Numbered from the stretch's first letter, positions 32,276 through 43,546 are shown. The stretch: 64,000 nt of DNA from Paenibacillus sp. Root444D2 (GCF_001426375.1 NZ_LMEO01000001.1:338915-402914), one strand, 5' to 3'. The notes: a model not told the origin generated them from the letters alone. Numbers and translations: made by a program.

Positions 32276-32626
32276 TTAATCGATCCCTACTATTGTATCA
32301 AAAAGCTCTGTCGTTTTCCTCTTTAGCTCTGGTTCGCAAACTTCAAGCACCTGAACCAATTCCGCACGCAGCTTCATGCGTTGTTCGTGCTTATGTACCA
32401 GTTGCAGTTTGCTTTCATAATCCTGAAGAGTTGACTCTGCACGTTTAATATGTTCATAAACCGCCTGGCGGCTTATTTCAAAATTCTCAGCGATTTCTCC
32501 GAGTGAGTAATCATCATGAAAATACAGTTGGAGGAACGTTCTCTGTTTATCGGTCAACAGCGGTTCATAGAAATCAAATAGCAAGTTAACGCGATTCGTT
32601 TTCTCAAGCATTTGATCGATAGACAT
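32276..32626 (-). CDS. ylxM: YlxM, SRP-associated HTH protein
   Basis: A small sigma-70 region-4-like protein ([22 protein letters not shown], then '[26 protein letters not shown]'). In Gram-positives it is encoded before ffh and can modulate SRP. ATG 32626 follows GGAGGT; the upstream extension is not conserved-looking. Confidence 0.93.
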   Translation of the reverse strand: MSIDQMLEKTNRVNLLFDFYEPLLTDKQRTFLQLYFHDDYSLGEIAENFEISRQAVYEHIKRAESTLQDYESKLQLVHKHEQRMKLRAELVQVLEVCEPELKRKTTELFDTIVGID

Positions 32627-32732
32627 GATCCACCTCCGTAAAGGTTGCACACTTGACAGCAGCACAACAGAACCTATCATACTGAATTCCAAGATGAATG
32701 TCAAGCATTTGACCTTGTCAGTTAAAGAACAA

Positions 32733-32775
32733 AAAAATCCTCCTCTAACCGACTAAAGGCTGAGGAGAATTTTTC
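32733..32775 (-). terminator. Rho-independent terminator after ftsY
   Basis: ATTCTCCTCAGCC pairs with GGTTAGAGGAGGAT on the minus strand, followed by TTTTTTTG. It separates smc-ftsY from ylxM-ffh. Confidence 0.85.
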
Positions 32776-32794
32776 ACGCAACTAGAACCATTTA

Positions 32795-33787
32795 TTAAGC
32801 ATTCTCTTCTTTTTGCTCGCTAATCCATTTGCCAAAGAGGGCATGCACGAATTGCTCGGAATCAAAAGGCTGAAGATCATCCATTTTCTCACCAAGGCCA
32901 ACGAACTTCACAGGAAGTGATAACTCCTGACGGATCGCAACAACGATACCGCCTTTGGCCGTACCGTCAAGCTTGGAAAGCACCAATCCCGTAAGACCTG
33001 TTTTGTCACCGAAAAGCTTGGCTTGGCTGAGTGCATTTTGTCCCGTCGTAGCATCTAAAACGAGAATAACCTCATGAGGAGCATCTGGAACTTCACGCTG
33101 GATAACGCGATAGATCTTATTCAGTTCCTCCATCAGATTCACTTTATTTTGCAAACGACCTGCTGTATCGCACAATAAGATGTCTACACCACGCGTTTTC
33201 GCTGCCTGCACCGCATCAAACATGACGGCGGCAGGATCGGAGCCTGAATGCTGTTTAATCACATCCACACCCACACGCTCGCCCCAAGTTTCCAACTGCT
33301 CAATTGCACCGGCACGAAATGTATCTCCTGCAGCCATTAACACTTTTTTTCCTTGAGATTTAAACATGTGTGCCATTTTACCGATTGTCGTTGTCTTCCC
33401 AACGCCATTCACACCAACAAACAAAATGACGGATAATCCATTTGGATTTAACTTCAGTCCTGCATCAGCGTCACCTTTTAATAGCTCAATCAACTTTTCG
33501 GAAAGGATCGGTTGTAGCTCCGCGGGATCTTCAATTTTGCGTTTTTTTACTTCAGCACGAAGCTGATCGATTAGCTTAAGCACTGTATTCACACCTACAT
33601 CAGCGCCAATTAGAATTTCTTCAAGCTCCTCATAAAAATCTTCATCTATCTTCTTGCGGCGGCTAAATAAATCATCCACACGATCGACGAAGGCGTCTCT
33701 TGTTTTCGTAAGTCCTTCTTTGAACTTATTTGTGACCGCTTCGGCCTTGTTGGAAATACTTTCCTTTAATCGTTTGAAAAAGCTCAT
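32795..33787 (-). CDS. ftsY: SRP receptor GTPase FtsY
   Basis: FtsY docks the SRP-ribosome complex at the membrane. The NG domain shows 'FVGVNGVGKTTTIGKMAHMF' (G1), 'DTAGRLQNKVNLMEEL' (G3) and 'LSKLDGTAKGGIV' (G4). The acidic A domain of enterobacteria is short here, as usual in Bacilli. ATG 33787 follows TAGGAGG. Confidence 0.97.
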   Translation of the reverse strand: MSFFKRLKESISNKAEAVTNKFKEGLTKTRDAFVDRVDDLFSRRKKIDEDFYEELEEILIGADVGVNTVLKLIDQLRAEVKKRKIEDPAELQPILSEKLIELLKGDADAGLKLNPNGLSVILFVGVNGVGKTTTIGKMAHMFKSQGKKVLMAAGDTFRAGAIEQLETWGERVGVDVIKQHSGSDPAAVMFDAVQAAKTRGVDILLCDTAGRLQNKVNLMEELNKIYRVIQREVPDAPHEVILVLDATTGQNALSQAKLFGDKTGLTGLVLSKLDGTAKGGIVVAIRQELSLPVKFVGLGEKMDDLQPFDSEQFVHALFGKWISEQKEENA

Positions 33788-33819
33788 GGTTCCTCCTAAT
33801 AAAATAACATTCAACCTAA

Positions 33820-36800
33820 TTATGATGCGGACATTGCGGCTTCTTCATCCTCTAAACGAACGGAAACGAGCTTGGAAACGCCGCCCTCTTGCATCGTTAC
33901 CCCATACAGCACATCGGCTTCCTCCATCGTCCCCTTACGGTGCGTAACCACGATAAATTGCGTCATTTCAGAGAACTCACGCAAGTATTCGGCAAAACGA
34001 GATACGTTAGCTTCGTCCAAAGCAGCTTCTACCTCATCTAGTACGCAGAATGGAACCGGTTTAACGCGGATGATCGAGAACAGCAGCGCAATCGCTGTGA
34101 GAGCGCGCTCCCCACCGGAAAGAAGCTGAAGATTTTGGAGCTTTTTGCCAGGCGGTTGTGCAACGATCTCAATACCTGTATCCAGCATATTCTCCGGCTC
34201 AGATAGAATCAAATCCGCACGGCCACCGCCAAACAATTTAGCAAATACGACGCCAAAGTGCGAGCGAATCGCATCAAAGGTGGTCTTAAATCGTTTGGAC
34301 ATTTCTTGATCCATTTCACGGATGACCTGATAAAGCGTCGTTTTCGCTTCGATCAAGTCATTTTTCTGGGAGTCTAAAAATTCATAGCGCTCAGAAACCC
34401 GCGCATATTCTTCAATAGCACCGAGGTTCACATCACCAAGCGAAGCGATTTCGCGTTTAAGTTCACGCACTTTGCCCTGTGTACCTTGGATATCCTCAGG
34501 AATTGGATAGCGCTCTTTGGCTAACTCATAGCTAAGCTCATATTCTTCCCCTAGCTTCTTCAGCAGGTTTTCTAGCTCAACATCCAATCGAGTCACACGA
34601 ACTTCAGTTTGATGCAAACTCTCTTCAACCTGTTTCAGCTGGATACGTTGCGTCCGGGTCTCATTCTCTTCTTGCTCGAGCTTATGTAACCAATCCGTTC
34701 GCTCAGCACGTTTGAAATCAATGTTTTCTGAGCATTGCTGCTTCTTGATTTTGAGATCATTAAGTAATTCAACTTGTAGTACAGTCTCTTGATCAAGCGC
34801 TGCCATATCTTGCTCCAACTGCTTAAGGAGACCGCGGTTCATTTCCATTTCCCGCTCAGCTTCGCCGAGATCCTGCTGCAGTCGTCGTTGTTGATCTTGG
34901 AGTGACTGTTTCTCTTGCGAAATGGAGGCAACCTTGACTTTCAAATCCGTCAACTGGCTTTGCAGTTCTTCCTTCTCCGACTCACTCGCTTTACGGGAGT
35001 GCTCGGCATCGCGAATCGCTTGCTGTAAGGAAGCTTCTTCTTCCTGCAGTTCGGCCAGCGCTGCTTCGGACTCGACTTTCTTCCGTCCAAGATCGGCCTG
35101 CTCTTCAAGCAGCGAACCTCGATCTTGACTATCCAGCGCTAGTTGTTCTTCAACCGTGCGGCTTTCAGACTCAAGCGGATTCAATTCTGCTCGAATTTGC
35201 TGCTCGGTGATACGTTTTTGCTCACCCTGCTGACGGAGCTGTTCGATCGTCATCATATCATCTGTAATCTCGCGCTTCATCACGCTAGATTGGCTGCGTA
35301 AACCGCTGAGCTGCTGCTCAGAAGTTTTAATCTCCTGATCCAACTCTTCAATTTGACGTTGACGTCCAAGCAGATTCGTTGATTTCTTCTGCAAGCTTCC
35401 GCCTGTCATCGAACCACCAGGGTTCACGACGTCACCTTCCAGCGTCACAACCCGATAGCGATACTGCGCTTTAGCAGCAATATGATTCGCATCTTCTAGA
35501 CTCTGTGCCACAACAACGTTCCCAAGCAGGCTTGAGAAGATGTTCTGGTAGGTGGACTCAAATGAGACAAGATCAACCGCAAGGCCGACAAAACCTTTAG
35601 AAGATTTCAAAGAACTAAGCTCATTGTCAGAAATTGAGCGTCCGCGTATAACATTCATTGGCAGGAACGTAGCTCGTCCCATTTGACGGCGCTTCAAGAA
35701 GGCAATAGCTTCACGCCCATCCGCTTCGGTCTCGACAACGATATTTTGCAAGGCGCCGCCGAGCGCTGTCTCAATCGCAATCTCAACGTCTGCAGGCACC
35801 TTAACAAGTTCGGCTACGGCCCCGCGAATACCACGCAAATCCTTACGGCTCTTCGCTTTAAGAACTTCTTTAACACCCTGCATGAAGCCATCATAATCGT
35901 TGGCCATCTCTTTCATCGTGTCGCGGCGGGAGGTCAACGCATCAAGCTTCTGCTCCCATTTGCGGACCATGCCTTGTGCTTCATCGAGCAACCCTTGCTT
36001 ACTTTTCAAGCTTTGGGTTAACTGCACATACCTTTGTCGTTCATTCTCAATTTCACTAACCGTTTGTTCCAATTTAGCCGTCAACTCTTGCTTACGGATC
36101 GAAATCTTATCTCGTTGTTCCGCCCACTTCTGACGTTCTTCATCAAGCCTTTCCAAACGGCGACCGATACTTTCCGTTTGCTGCTCAGCGTAACGAATCT
36201 CGTTCCTCGCCTGAGCCATTCGGTTCAGTGTTTCCAGCAATTCGCCCTTCAACTGATCTTCAGGAGAGGAGCTGATACCGCCGTTAACCCCAAGTAACCG
36301 TTGTTCTTCCGCGGTCAGTTTCGCTTGAAACTCAAATAGCTGGGCGCCAATTTGAATGATTTTCTCACGCTGCTGGCTCAGCTCATGTTCTTTATCTATT
36401 TTACGCTGCTCTTGCAGAGCGATAGTAGTGCTTAGCTGCTGATGATTAGCCACGTAATTCTTATTACGCTCTTTGAGCACTTCGCCATGCCCTTCGCACT
36501 TCTCGAAATCTTCGCTCAGTTGGAGTAAACTTTCTTGAAGTTTTTCCAGCTCCTCCTCTAACCTGCGAGTTTCCCATCGATGCTTCTCCAAGTGCGCATC
36601 ATGTTGATTTACGATTGTCGAAAGCTCTGTTTGTTCCTTGACTAGCTTCTCTAGCAGCTGCTTCGAATCATTCCATGAAATGTAAATCTGATCAATCTGA
36701 TGTACATACATAGCAATCTCACTGCTTTTGAGCGTCTCCCGAAGCTCTTTGTAACGAATCGCCTTCTCAGACTGCTCGCGAAGCGGTTCGATTTGATCCT

Positions 36801-37395
36801 CAAGCTCAGAAACCAAGTCGTGAATCCGCAGCAAATTTTGCTCGGTGTCACTCAATTTCTTTTCAGCTTCACGTTTACGCGATTTATATTTAACAATCCC
36901 CGAAGCTTCTTCAAAGATCCCTCGACGATCTTCGGATTTCGTACTTAGAATTTCTTCAATACGACCTTGTCCAATAATGGAATAAGCTTCTTTCCCTATC
37001 CCTGTGTCCATGAACAATTCCGTTATATCTTTCAGGCGGCAGGGCTGCTTATTAATTAAATACTCACTTTCCCCACTGCGATGCACTCTGCGAGTAACCG
37101 TCACTTCATTGAAGTCAAGTGGAAGCGATTGCGATGTATTATCAAGCGTCAGCGAGACTTCCCCATAATTGACTGCACGGCGCGCATCACTGCCTGCAAA
37201 AATAACATCTTCCATTTTACCGCCACGCAAGGACTTAGCACTTTGCTCACCTAACACCCAGCGGATACCGTCCGAAATATTACTTTTTCCACTGCCATTA
37301 GGACCTACAACTGCGGTAATACCGCGTACAAATTCCAGTTCCGTACGGTCTGCGAAAGACTTAAACCCGGATAATTCAATCCGTTTCAAAAACAT
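33820..37395 (-). CDS. smc: Chromosome condensation ATPase Smc
   Basis: A 1191-aa SMC. Walker A 'GPNGSGKSNISDGIRW' is near residue 32; two long coiled coils flank the hinge (DLRGIRGAVAELVKVP...GDVVNPGGSMTGGS); the C-terminal signature 'LLSGGERALTAIALLF' and Walker B 'FCVLDEVEAALDEANV' complete the head. With ScpAB it folds and segregates the chromosome. It lies in the usual rnc-smc-ftsY order. Confidence 0.98.
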   Translation of the reverse strand: MFLKRIELSGFKSFADRTELEFVRGITAVVGPNGSGKSNISDGIRWVLGEQSAKSLRGGKMEDVIFAGSDARRAVNYGEVSLTLDNTSQSLPLDFNEVTVTRRVHRSGESEYLINKQPCRLKDITELFMDTGIGKEAYSIIGQGRIEEILSTKSEDRRGIFEEASGIVKYKSRKREAEKKLSDTEQNLLRIHDLVSELEDQIEPLREQSEKAIRYKELRETLKSSEIAMYVHQIDQIYISWNDSKQLLEKLVKEQTELSTIVNQHDAHLEKHRWETRRLEEELEKLQESLLQLSEDFEKCEGHGEVLKERNKNYVANHQQLSTTIALQEQRKIDKEHELSQQREKIIQIGAQLFEFQAKLTAEEQRLLGVNGGISSSPEDQLKGELLETLNRMAQARNEIRYAEQQTESIGRRLERLDEERQKWAEQRDKISIRKQELTAKLEQTVSEIENERQRYVQLTQSLKSKQGLLDEAQGMVRKWEQKLDALTSRRDTMKEMANDYDGFMQGVKEVLKAKSRKDLRGIRGAVAELVKVPADVEIAIETALGGALQNIVVETEADGREAIAFLKRRQMGRATFLPMNVIRGRSISDNELSSLKSSKGFVGLAVDLVSFESTYQNIFSSLLGNVVVAQSLEDANHIAAKAQYRYRVVTLEGDVVNPGGSMTGGSLQKKSTNLLGRQRQIEELDQEIKTSEQQLSGLRSQSSVMKREITDDMMTIEQLRQQGEQKRITEQQIRAELNPLESESRTVEEQLALDSQDRGSLLEEQADLGRKKVESEAALAELQEEEASLQQAIRDAEHSRKASESEKEELQSQLTDLKVKVASISQEKQSLQDQQRRLQQDLGEAEREMEMNRGLLKQLEQDMAALDQETVLQVELLNDLKIKKQQCSENIDFKRAERTDWLHKLEQEENETRTQRIQLKQVEESLHQTEVRVTRLDVELENLLKKLGEEYELSYELAKERYPIPEDIQGTQGKVRELKREIASLGDVNLGAIEEYARVSERYEFLDSQKNDLIEAKTTLYQVIREMDQEMSKRFKTTFDAIRSHFGVVFAKLFGGGRADLILSEPENMLDTGIEIVAQPPGKKLQNLQLLSGGERALTAIALLFSIIRVKPVPFCVLDEVEAALDEANVSRFAEYLREFSEMTQFIVVTHRKGTMEEADVLYGVTMQEGGVSKLVSVRLEDEEAAMSAS

Positions 37396-37451
37396 GGTCT
37401 CACCTCAGAAATTATTGTAACATATCCCTTATAAAAATAAGAGAAAAAAAC

Positions 37452-37476
37452 AAAAAGGCGGCCGCAGCCGCCCCTT
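37452..37476 (-). terminator. Rho-independent terminator after rnc
   Basis: GGGCGGCTGC-type arms pair as GGCGGC/GCCGCC (about 37456-37471) and are followed on the minus strand by TTTTTGTTTTTTT. Confidence 0.85.
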
Positions 37477-37489
37477 TAAGCCATATGCA

Positions 37490-38191
37490 TTACCGCTGAA
37501 CGGTCACATTCAATTTCGACAAGGCCCCAGCAGCAGCCTGCTGTTCCGCTTCTTTCTTGGAACGTCCCGCTCCGGTTCCCAGAAGGTCGGCATCCATGTG
37601 CACTTCAGCTACAAACTCACGTTCATGAGCTGGCCCTCTTTCATTCACAATGCGGTATTCCAATGAACCCATATTGTGATGTTGGGTATGCTCCTGCAAT
37701 AGAGTCTTGTAATCAATAATTAACAGCTTACCTTCACTGGAGATTTTTGCGAAAACGTGCTTTTTGAGAAAAGCTTTTACGATATCCAAGCCTTGATCAA
37801 GGTATAAAGCTCCAACAAAGGACTCGAAAACGTCGGCAAGGAGCGCCGGGCGTGAACGCCCTCCGGTTAACTCCTCTCCTTTACCGAGTAATACAAAAGC
37901 ACCGAAATCCAAATCTTCAGCGAACGTAACGAGTGACGGCTCACAAACGATAGACGCCCTGAGCTTCGTCAATTCACCTTCTGAACGCCCTGGATAAGAA
38001 TCATATAAGAATTCCGAAACCGTTAGTTCAAGGACAGCATCCCCAAGAAACTCCAGACGCTCGTTATCTTTATGCCCAGCAATACGGTGCTCATTGACAT
38101 AAGAAGAATGGGTAAAAGCTTGCTGAAGCAGCTCTTTTTTCCGAAATGTAATCCCTATTCGTTGCTGCAGTTCTTTAATATCACGGTTCAT
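37490..38191 (-). CDS. rnc: Ribonuclease III
   Basis: A dsRNA endonuclease that processes rRNA and structured mRNAs. The nuclease domain has '[21 protein letters not shown]' with catalytic Glu/Asp and '[18 protein letters not shown]'. The C-terminal dsRNA-binding domain ends '[21 protein letters not shown]'. Length 233 aa is typical. Confidence 0.97.
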   Translation of the reverse strand: MNRDIKELQQRIGITFRKKELLQQAFTHSSYVNEHRIAGHKDNERLEFLGDAVLELTVSEFLYDSYPGRSEGELTKLRASIVCEPSLVTFAEDLDFGAFVLLGKGEELTGGRSRPALLADVFESFVGALYLDQGLDIVKAFLKKHVFAKISSEGKLLIIDYKTLLQEHTQHHNMGSLEYRIVNERGPAHEREFVAEVHMDADLLGTGAGRSKKEAEQQAAAGALSKLNVTVQR

Positions 38192-38252
38192 TGCCTTTAT
38201 TCACCACCCAGAGAGAATGATATTCCGTTATCTTTCTTCGTAGGAAGGCAAA

Positions 38253-39488
38253 TTATGCTTCAAACCTTTTCAAGATAATCGTTGCATTATGTCCACCGAA
38301 GCCAAATGAGTTCGACATCGCAATGTCTACCTTTGCTTCACGAGCTGTGTTTGGCACATAATCCAAATCACACTCAGGGTCTTGGTTGACCAAATTGATT
38401 GTTGGTGCAATCAAGCTATTAGAAATAGTTAAACCACAGATAACAGCTTCTACACCGCCTGCAGCGCCAAGCAAATGGCCCGTCATTGATTTCGTCGAGC
38501 TGACAGCTACTTTGTAGGCGTGTTCGCCTAAAGCTTTCTTAATAGCCGTAGTTTCTGACCTATCTCCTACTGACGTAGAAGTTCCATGAGCATTGATGTA
38601 TGAAATTGACTCTGGGCTAATGCCTGCGTCTTTAATCGCTTTGACCATACAACGTGCTGCCCCGTCCGGATCTGGATCTGTCATGTGGTAAGCATCACCG
38701 CTCATCCCATAACCAATCACTTCGGCATAAATGCGTGCCCCACGCTTCTGCGCATGTTCGAGCGATTCCAAAATCATCACGCCAGCTCCTTCGCCCATGA
38801 CAAAACCATCGCGGTCTGTATCAAACGGGCGGCTAGCCAAGTGAGGCTCTTCATTACGAGTTGACATGGCACGCAAAGCACAAAAGCCTGCTACACCAAT
38901 CGGTGTAATCGTTGCCTCAGCACCGCCGCAAATCATTACGTCGGCATCACCACGTTGAATCATTTTGAACGAATCACCGATGGAGTGTGTACCTGTTGCA
39001 CAGGCAGTTACAGCCGTGGAGTTCGGTCCTTTTGCCCCTGTAATCATTGAAACTTGTCCAGACGCCATATTCGCAATCATCATCGGAATAAAGAAGGGAG
39101 ATACGCGTTTCGGCCCCTTCTCCAAAAGAATTCTATGCTGTTCTTCCCACGTATTCAAACCGCCAATTCCTGATCCGACCGATACGCCCACACGTTCAGG
39201 ATCCGTATCTTCCTTCACATTCAAGTTCGCGTCTTTTAGCGCATTGATCGCACCAGCTACAGCGAATTGAACGAAACGGTCCATCCGACGTGAATCCTTA
39301 CGATCGACATAATTCTCAATATTAAAATCTTTAACCTCAGCAGCAATACGAGTCGGATACTCGCTTACATCAAAATTCTCGATCAAACTGATTCCGGATT
39401 TACCAGAAGTCAGATTGCCCCAAAACGTTTCTAAATCTTGACCAAGGGCAGTAACTACGCCCATACCTGTAATTACAACTCTGTTCAT
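38253..39488 (-). CDS. fabF: Beta-ketoacyl-ACP synthase II
   Basis: FabF elongates acyl-ACP chains by condensation with malonyl-ACP. The Cys nucleophile lies in '[16 protein letters not shown]', and the two His residues in '[11 protein letters not shown]' and '[12 protein letters not shown]'. '[10 protein letters not shown]' closes the active site. ATG 39488 has a good AGAAGGTGG site. Confidence 0.97.
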   Translation of the reverse strand: MNRVVITGMGVVTALGQDLETFWGNLTSGKSGISLIENFDVSEYPTRIAAEVKDFNIENYVDRKDSRRMDRFVQFAVAGAINALKDANLNVKEDTDPERVGVSVGSGIGGLNTWEEQHRILLEKGPKRVSPFFIPMMIANMASGQVSMITGAKGPNSTAVTACATGTHSIGDSFKMIQRGDADVMICGGAEATITPIGVAGFCALRAMSTRNEEPHLASRPFDTDRDGFVMGEGAGVMILESLEHAQKRGARIYAEVIGYGMSGDAYHMTDPDPDGAARCMVKAIKDAGISPESISYINAHGTSTSVGDRSETTAIKKALGEHAYKVAVSSTKSMTGHLLGAAGGVEAVICGLTISNSLIAPTINLVNQDPECDLDYVPNTAREAKVDIAMSNSFGFGGHNATIILKRFEA

Positions 39489-39582
39489 TTGTACCACCTT
39501 CTATGTAGTAGAGCATCATTTTTTATTGTTTGAAAATGGAGAGAAAGTCCCGTCTTGATTAGAAACGGGACTCGGTAGACTA

Positions 39583-39816
39583 TTACGTATGAGATTTTAT
39601 GTAATTCGTAACTTCTCCTACAGTCGTAATCTTCTCAGCATCTTCATCGGAAATTTCTAAATCGAACTCATCTTCTAATTCCATTACTAATTCAACTACA
39701 TCGAGAGAATCAGCACCTAGATCTTCTTTGAAAGATGCTTCGAGGGTGACTTCAGCTTCATCAACCCCTAGACGATCGACAACAATTCGTTTAACACGAT
39801 CCAATACGTCGGACAT
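39583..39816 (-). CDS. acpP: Acyl carrier protein
   Basis: An acidic 77-residue carrier. The phosphopantetheine Ser is in '[20 protein letters not shown]'. ATG 39816 follows GAGGAGGTG. It sits between fabG and fabF as in other Firmicutes. Confidence 0.97.
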   Translation of the reverse strand: MSDVLDRVKRIVVDRLGVDEAEVTLEASFKEDLGADSLDVVELVMELEDEFDLEISDEDAEKITTVGEVTNYIKSHT

Positions 39817-39900
39817 CCGGTTCACCTCCTCTTTGGTATTATACGAGAATCTCTGACAGATTGCCAGTAGTCAATTTTGAGATTCTCTTTCTGGTAAAAC

Positions 39901-40641
39901 TTACATGTACATGCCGCCATCCACATGAAGTGTTTGGCCTGTCATGTAGGACGCATCGTCCGATGCTAGGAAGCGAACAACCTTTGCAATTTCCTCAGGT
40001 TGGCCAAGGCGCTCCAGTGGAATTTGCTTCAACATTTGCTCTCGCATCTCGGATGACAACTTGTCCGTCATATCGGTTTCAATGAAACCTGGCGCTACAG
40101 CATTCACCGTAATGCCTCGAGAAGATAGTTCTCTCGCAGTCGCTTTGGTTAAGCCAATAACGCCTGCTTTTGCTGCTACATAGTTGGCCTGACCCGGGTT
40201 ACCGAGCACACCCACTACAGAAGATATATTAATAATTCGACCGAAACGCTGTTTCATCATCGGGCGGGTAACGGCTTTTACACAGTTAAACACACCTTTG
40301 AGATTCGTAGCGATGACTTGATCGAACTCTTCTTCCTTCATCCGCATGATTAAATTGTCTCTTGTTATGCCAGCATTATTCACAAGAATATCAATTTTAC
40401 CAAAAGTTTCTAGCGTTTGCTTCACTAAATCATCAGCCTCTTGAAAACTGCTTACGTCGGCACGCAGCTTAATCGCTTTACGTCCCATCGCTTCAATCTG
40501 CTCAACAACTTCTCCAGCAGCGGCTTCACTTCCTGCATAGTTCACAACAACATCAGCCCCATGTTCAGCCAAATGCAAAGCAATCGCTCGGCCAATACCT
40601 CGAGACGCCCCTGTTACCAGTGCTACCTTACCCGTTAACAT
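39901..40641 (-). CDS. fabG: 3-oxoacyl-ACP reductase
   Basis: An NADPH-dependent SDR enzyme of fatty-acid elongation. The cofactor motif '[14 protein letters not shown]', '[11 protein letters not shown]', the catalytic Ser in '[13 protein letters not shown]' and Tyr-Lys in '[12 protein letters not shown]' are all intact. It overlaps the end of fabD by 14 bases. Confidence 0.97.
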   Translation of the reverse strand: MLTGKVALVTGASRGIGRAIALHLAEHGADVVVNYAGSEAAAGEVVEQIEAMGRKAIKLRADVSSFQEADDLVKQTLETFGKIDILVNNAGITRDNLIMRMKEEEFDQVIATNLKGVFNCVKAVTRPMMKQRFGRIINISSVVGVLGNPGQANYVAAKAGVIGLTKATARELSSRGITVNAVAPGFIETDMTDKLSSEMREQMLKQIPLERLGQPEEIAKVVRFLASDDASYMTGQTLHVDGGMYM

Positions 40642-41578
40642 GATTGTGTACCTCCTGCATATACTTCTCCAAAGCTTCTAGGCTGCCGATTGACACGGTC
40701 TTCACCGTTTTGTCTACCTTTTTGATCAGACCGGCGAGAACCGTTCCCGAGCCAAGCTCAATAAACGTATCGACGCCTTGGCCGATCAGATAAACAATGG
40801 TGTCCTCCCACAATACTGGAGAGTACACTTGCTCTACGAGCAGCCCGCGTATATCGCCAGGCTGCGTGACAGGACGAGCCGTTACGTTAGCCACAACGGG
40901 CACGGCTGCATCCCTCATCTCGATCGACGCGAGCACCTCTGCGAGGCGCTGCGAGGCTGGTTTCATGAGTGAAGAATGAAAAGGCCCGCTCACTTCGAGC
41001 GGTATGGCACGCTTCGCTCCGGCTTCTTTGCAGCGTTCTACAACCGCTGCAACACCTTCTTTACTGCCCGAGACGACGATCTGTCCCGGGCAGTTCACAT
41101 TGGCGAGCTCCACGACTGAGCCGCCGCTTGTGATAGCCGCGCATAGCTCGGCAAGCGCTTCGCGCTCGGCTCCCAGCACGGCTGCCATCGCACCCAGGCC
41201 TCCAGGGACGGCCTGTTCCATGTACTCGCCGCGGGCCCGCACCGTGCGGACCGCGTCTTCGAACGCGAGCACGCCCGCCGCGACCAGCGCGCTGTATTCA
41301 CCGAGACTATGTCCGGCAACATAGTCTGGCTTAATGCCCGCAGCCTTGAACGCTTCCAAACAAGCGATGCTTGTTGTCAGCAGTGCAGGCTGCGTGTGAT
41401 AGGTGATCTTCAATTGGTCCTCTGGACCTTGGAAGATCAGATCAGATAAAGAAAAGCCTAGCGTTTCGTTAGCGCGCTCAAAATATGCTCTAGCAGCAGG
41501 ATGATTCGTGTATAAATCTTGTCCCATACCCACGGACTGCGAGCCTTGACCAGGAAATACAAATGCTATTTTACCCAT
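40628..41578 (-). CDS. fabD: Malonyl-CoA:ACP transacylase
   Basis: FabD loads malonyl groups on ACP. '[14 protein letters not shown]' opens the protein, the nucleophile is in '[16 protein letters not shown]', the Arg in '[13 protein letters not shown]' and the His in '[10 protein letters not shown]'. It is separated from fabH by about 980 bases of repeats. Confidence 0.97.
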   Translation of the reverse strand: MGKIAFVFPGQGSQSVGMGQDLYTNHPAARAYFERANETLGFSLSDLIFQGPEDQLKITYHTQPALLTTSIACLEAFKAAGIKPDYVAGHSLGEYSALVAAGVLAFEDAVRTVRARGEYMEQAVPGGLGAMAAVLGAEREALAELCAAITSGGSVVELANVNCPGQIVVSGSKEGVAAVVERCKEAGAKRAIPLEVSGPFHSSLMKPASQRLAEVLASIEMRDAAVPVVANVTARPVTQPGDIRGLLVEQVYSPVLWEDTIVYLIGQGVDTFIELGSGTVLAGLIKKVDKTVKTVSIGSLEALEKYMQEVHNHVNG

Positions 41579-41702
41579 ACGAGAAAAGGATCCCCTTCCA
41601 CGATAATTTTCAGTAATTAAATATAAATTTTTACTTAAAATTCCATTTTTTTGACGGGCGACTTTTTTTCTATCCCCCTTATTGACACTATCCCCTTAGC
41701 TC

Positions 41703-41774
41703 AGTTCCTCAGTTCCTCAGTTCCATAGTTCTTCAGTTCTTCAGTTCTTCAGTTCTTCAGTTCTTCAGTTCCTC
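41703..41774. repeat. Nine-copy 8-bp tandem repeat
   Basis: AGTTCTTC or AGTTCCTC (one AGTTCCAT) is repeated nine times without gaps. Such tracts mutate by slippage and the copy number may vary between strains. It lies in the fabH-fabD gap. Confidence 0.9.
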
Positions 41775-41842
41775 AGTAACTCTAACAGTCCCCACTCAAA
41801 TTGTTTACTGAGGCTGCCGCATCACCAGATGGCTTTTGCTTT

Positions 41843-42540
41843 ACTGAGCCTCATGGTTAGTGTCAATAGCATCACTTGGAAAACTTATATCAATTGCAAA
41901 ACTTACAGTCAATCTTCCTGCGTAACCAACGGTTTCAGTGGAAAAGAAGAAAAGAATAGTCCTTTTCTAGACACCTGAGCCTTAGGGATAGCGCCAATAG
42001 CTTTACACGGAAAACTCTTATCAGCTGAAAGTTTTGCAGTCAAACGACAATCTTCCTGCGTAACCATCGGGTTCAGTGCAAAAGAAGAAAAGAATAGTCC
42101 TTTTCTAGATACCTGAGCCTTAGGGATAGCGCCAATAGCTTTACACGGAAAACTCTTATCTGCTGAAAGTTTTGCAGTCAAACGGCAATCTTCCTGCGTA
42201 ACCACCGGGTTCAGTGCAAAAGAAGAAAAGTATGGTCCTATTCTAGACACCTGAGCCTTAGGGATAGCGCCAATAGCTTTACACAGAAAACTTTTATCAG
42301 CTGAAAGTTTTTCGTCAATCGTGCAATTTTCCTGCATAACCATCGGGTTCAGTGGAAAAGAAGAAAAGAATGGTCCTATTCTAGACGCCTGAGCCTTAGG
42401 GATAGCACCAATAGCCTCACTCGGAAAACTCTTATCAGCTGTAAGACATACAATCGATCGCGTACTTTATCCAGCATAACCCGGGGCTCAGTGGAAAAGA
42501 AAAAAGAATGGTCTCTTTCTAAACACCTGAGCCTTGGGGA
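41843..42540. repeat. 138-bp tandem repeat array between fabH and fabD
   Basis: The marker CCTGAGCC occurs at 41974, 42112, 42250, 42388 and 42526, exactly 138 bases apart, with a diverged copy beginning near 41843. Copies differ by a few substitutions. Since 138 is divisible by three, a minus-strand frame stays open over several copies (41909-42343) but has no ribosome site, so I treat it as non-coding. The interval splits the fatty-acid operon and may include a promoter or attenuator for fabD. Confidence 0.9.
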
Positions 42541-42559
42541 TAGTGCAGGCAGTAACGAA

Positions 42560-43546
42560 CTACCAAACCAAAGCAGCTGCGCCCCAAGTAAGACCGCCGC
42601 CGAAGCCGACTAGTACAAGACGGTCGCCTTCGTTCAATCTTCCCTGCTCAACTGCCTCTGCAAGAGCTACTGGGATAGAGGCCGCGGACATGTTACCGTA
42701 TTTGTCTAGGTTGATCATACATTTGTCGTCAGTCAGTTCTAGACGATTTAATGAAGCTTGAATAATTCTCATATTGGCTTGGTGCGGTACGAGCAGATCG
42801 ATGTCTGTTTTTTCCCAGCCTGCTTTGCGCAGCACTTCATCAGCGGCATTGCCCATGATTCGGACGGCAAATTTGAAGACTTCAGCTCCGGCCATATAGA
42901 TGTAGTGCAAACGTTGGTCAATGGAGGTTTGTGAGGAAGGATTACGCGACCCGCCACCTTCAATTTTCAGGAGCGGACCTCCTGTACCGTCAGCACCCAA
43001 CTCAAAAGATTTGAAACCTCTATGTTCAGGCACTTCTCCAATAACAACGGCTCCAGCGCCATCGCCAAAAAGAATGCATGTGTTTCGGTCTGTATAGTCA
43101 GTAATTTTGGATAAGCAATCAGCGCCAATGATAAGTGCATGTTTATATGTACCTGTGGCAATGAAGTTAGAGGCATTAGCTAGTCCATATACAAAGCCTG
43201 AACAAGCTGCTGACAAGTCAAAAGCTGCTGCTTTTTTGGCTCCCAGCTTCTCTTGGAGAATACATGCCGTTGAAGGGAATGCCATATCAGGTGTAATCGT
43301 TGCTACTATAATCAAATCAAGTTGGTCTGCCGTAATCCCTGCATTAGTCAGAGCAATCAGTGCGGCTTCATAACAAAGATCAGACGTAGCTTGTACTTCG
43401 GAGGCTATTCTTCTTTCACGTATACCCGTTCTGGTCACGATCCACTCATCATTCGTTTCGACCATGGTTTCCAATTCTTGATTTGTTAAAATTCGTTCTG
43501 GTACATATTTACCCGTTCCGAGTACCCCAACTGGTATTAAATTCAT
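42560..43546 (-). CDS. fabH: Beta-ketoacyl-ACP synthase III
   Basis: FabH starts fatty-acid synthesis from acyl-CoA and malonyl-ACP; in this group it prefers branched primers. The Cys is in 'FDLSAACSGFVYGLA', the His in 'LVPHQANMRIIQ' and the Asn in 'DKYGNMSAASI'. It overlaps plsX by four bases. Confidence 0.96.
   Translation of the reverse strand: MNLIPVGVLGTGKYVPERILTNQELETMVETNDEWIVTRTGIRERRIASEVQATSDLCYEAALIALTNAGITADQLDLIIVATITPDMAFPSTACILQEKLGAKKAAAFDLSAACSGFVYGLANASNFIATGTYKHALIIGADCLSKITDYTDRNTCILFGDGAGAVVIGEVPEHRGFKSFELGADGTGGPLLKIEGGGSRNPSSQTSIDQRLHYIYMAGAEVFKFAVRIMGNAADEVLRKAGWEKTDIDLLVPHQANMRIIQASLNRLELTDDKCMINLDKYGNMSAASIPVALAEAVEQGRLNEGDRLVLVGFGGGLTWGAAALVW

Noticed and set aside
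41909..42343. A 144-codon frame made of 46-residue repeats in the fabH-fabD gap
   Set aside because: The 138-bp repeat period keeps the frame open by arithmetic; no ribosome site and no recognisable protein pattern.
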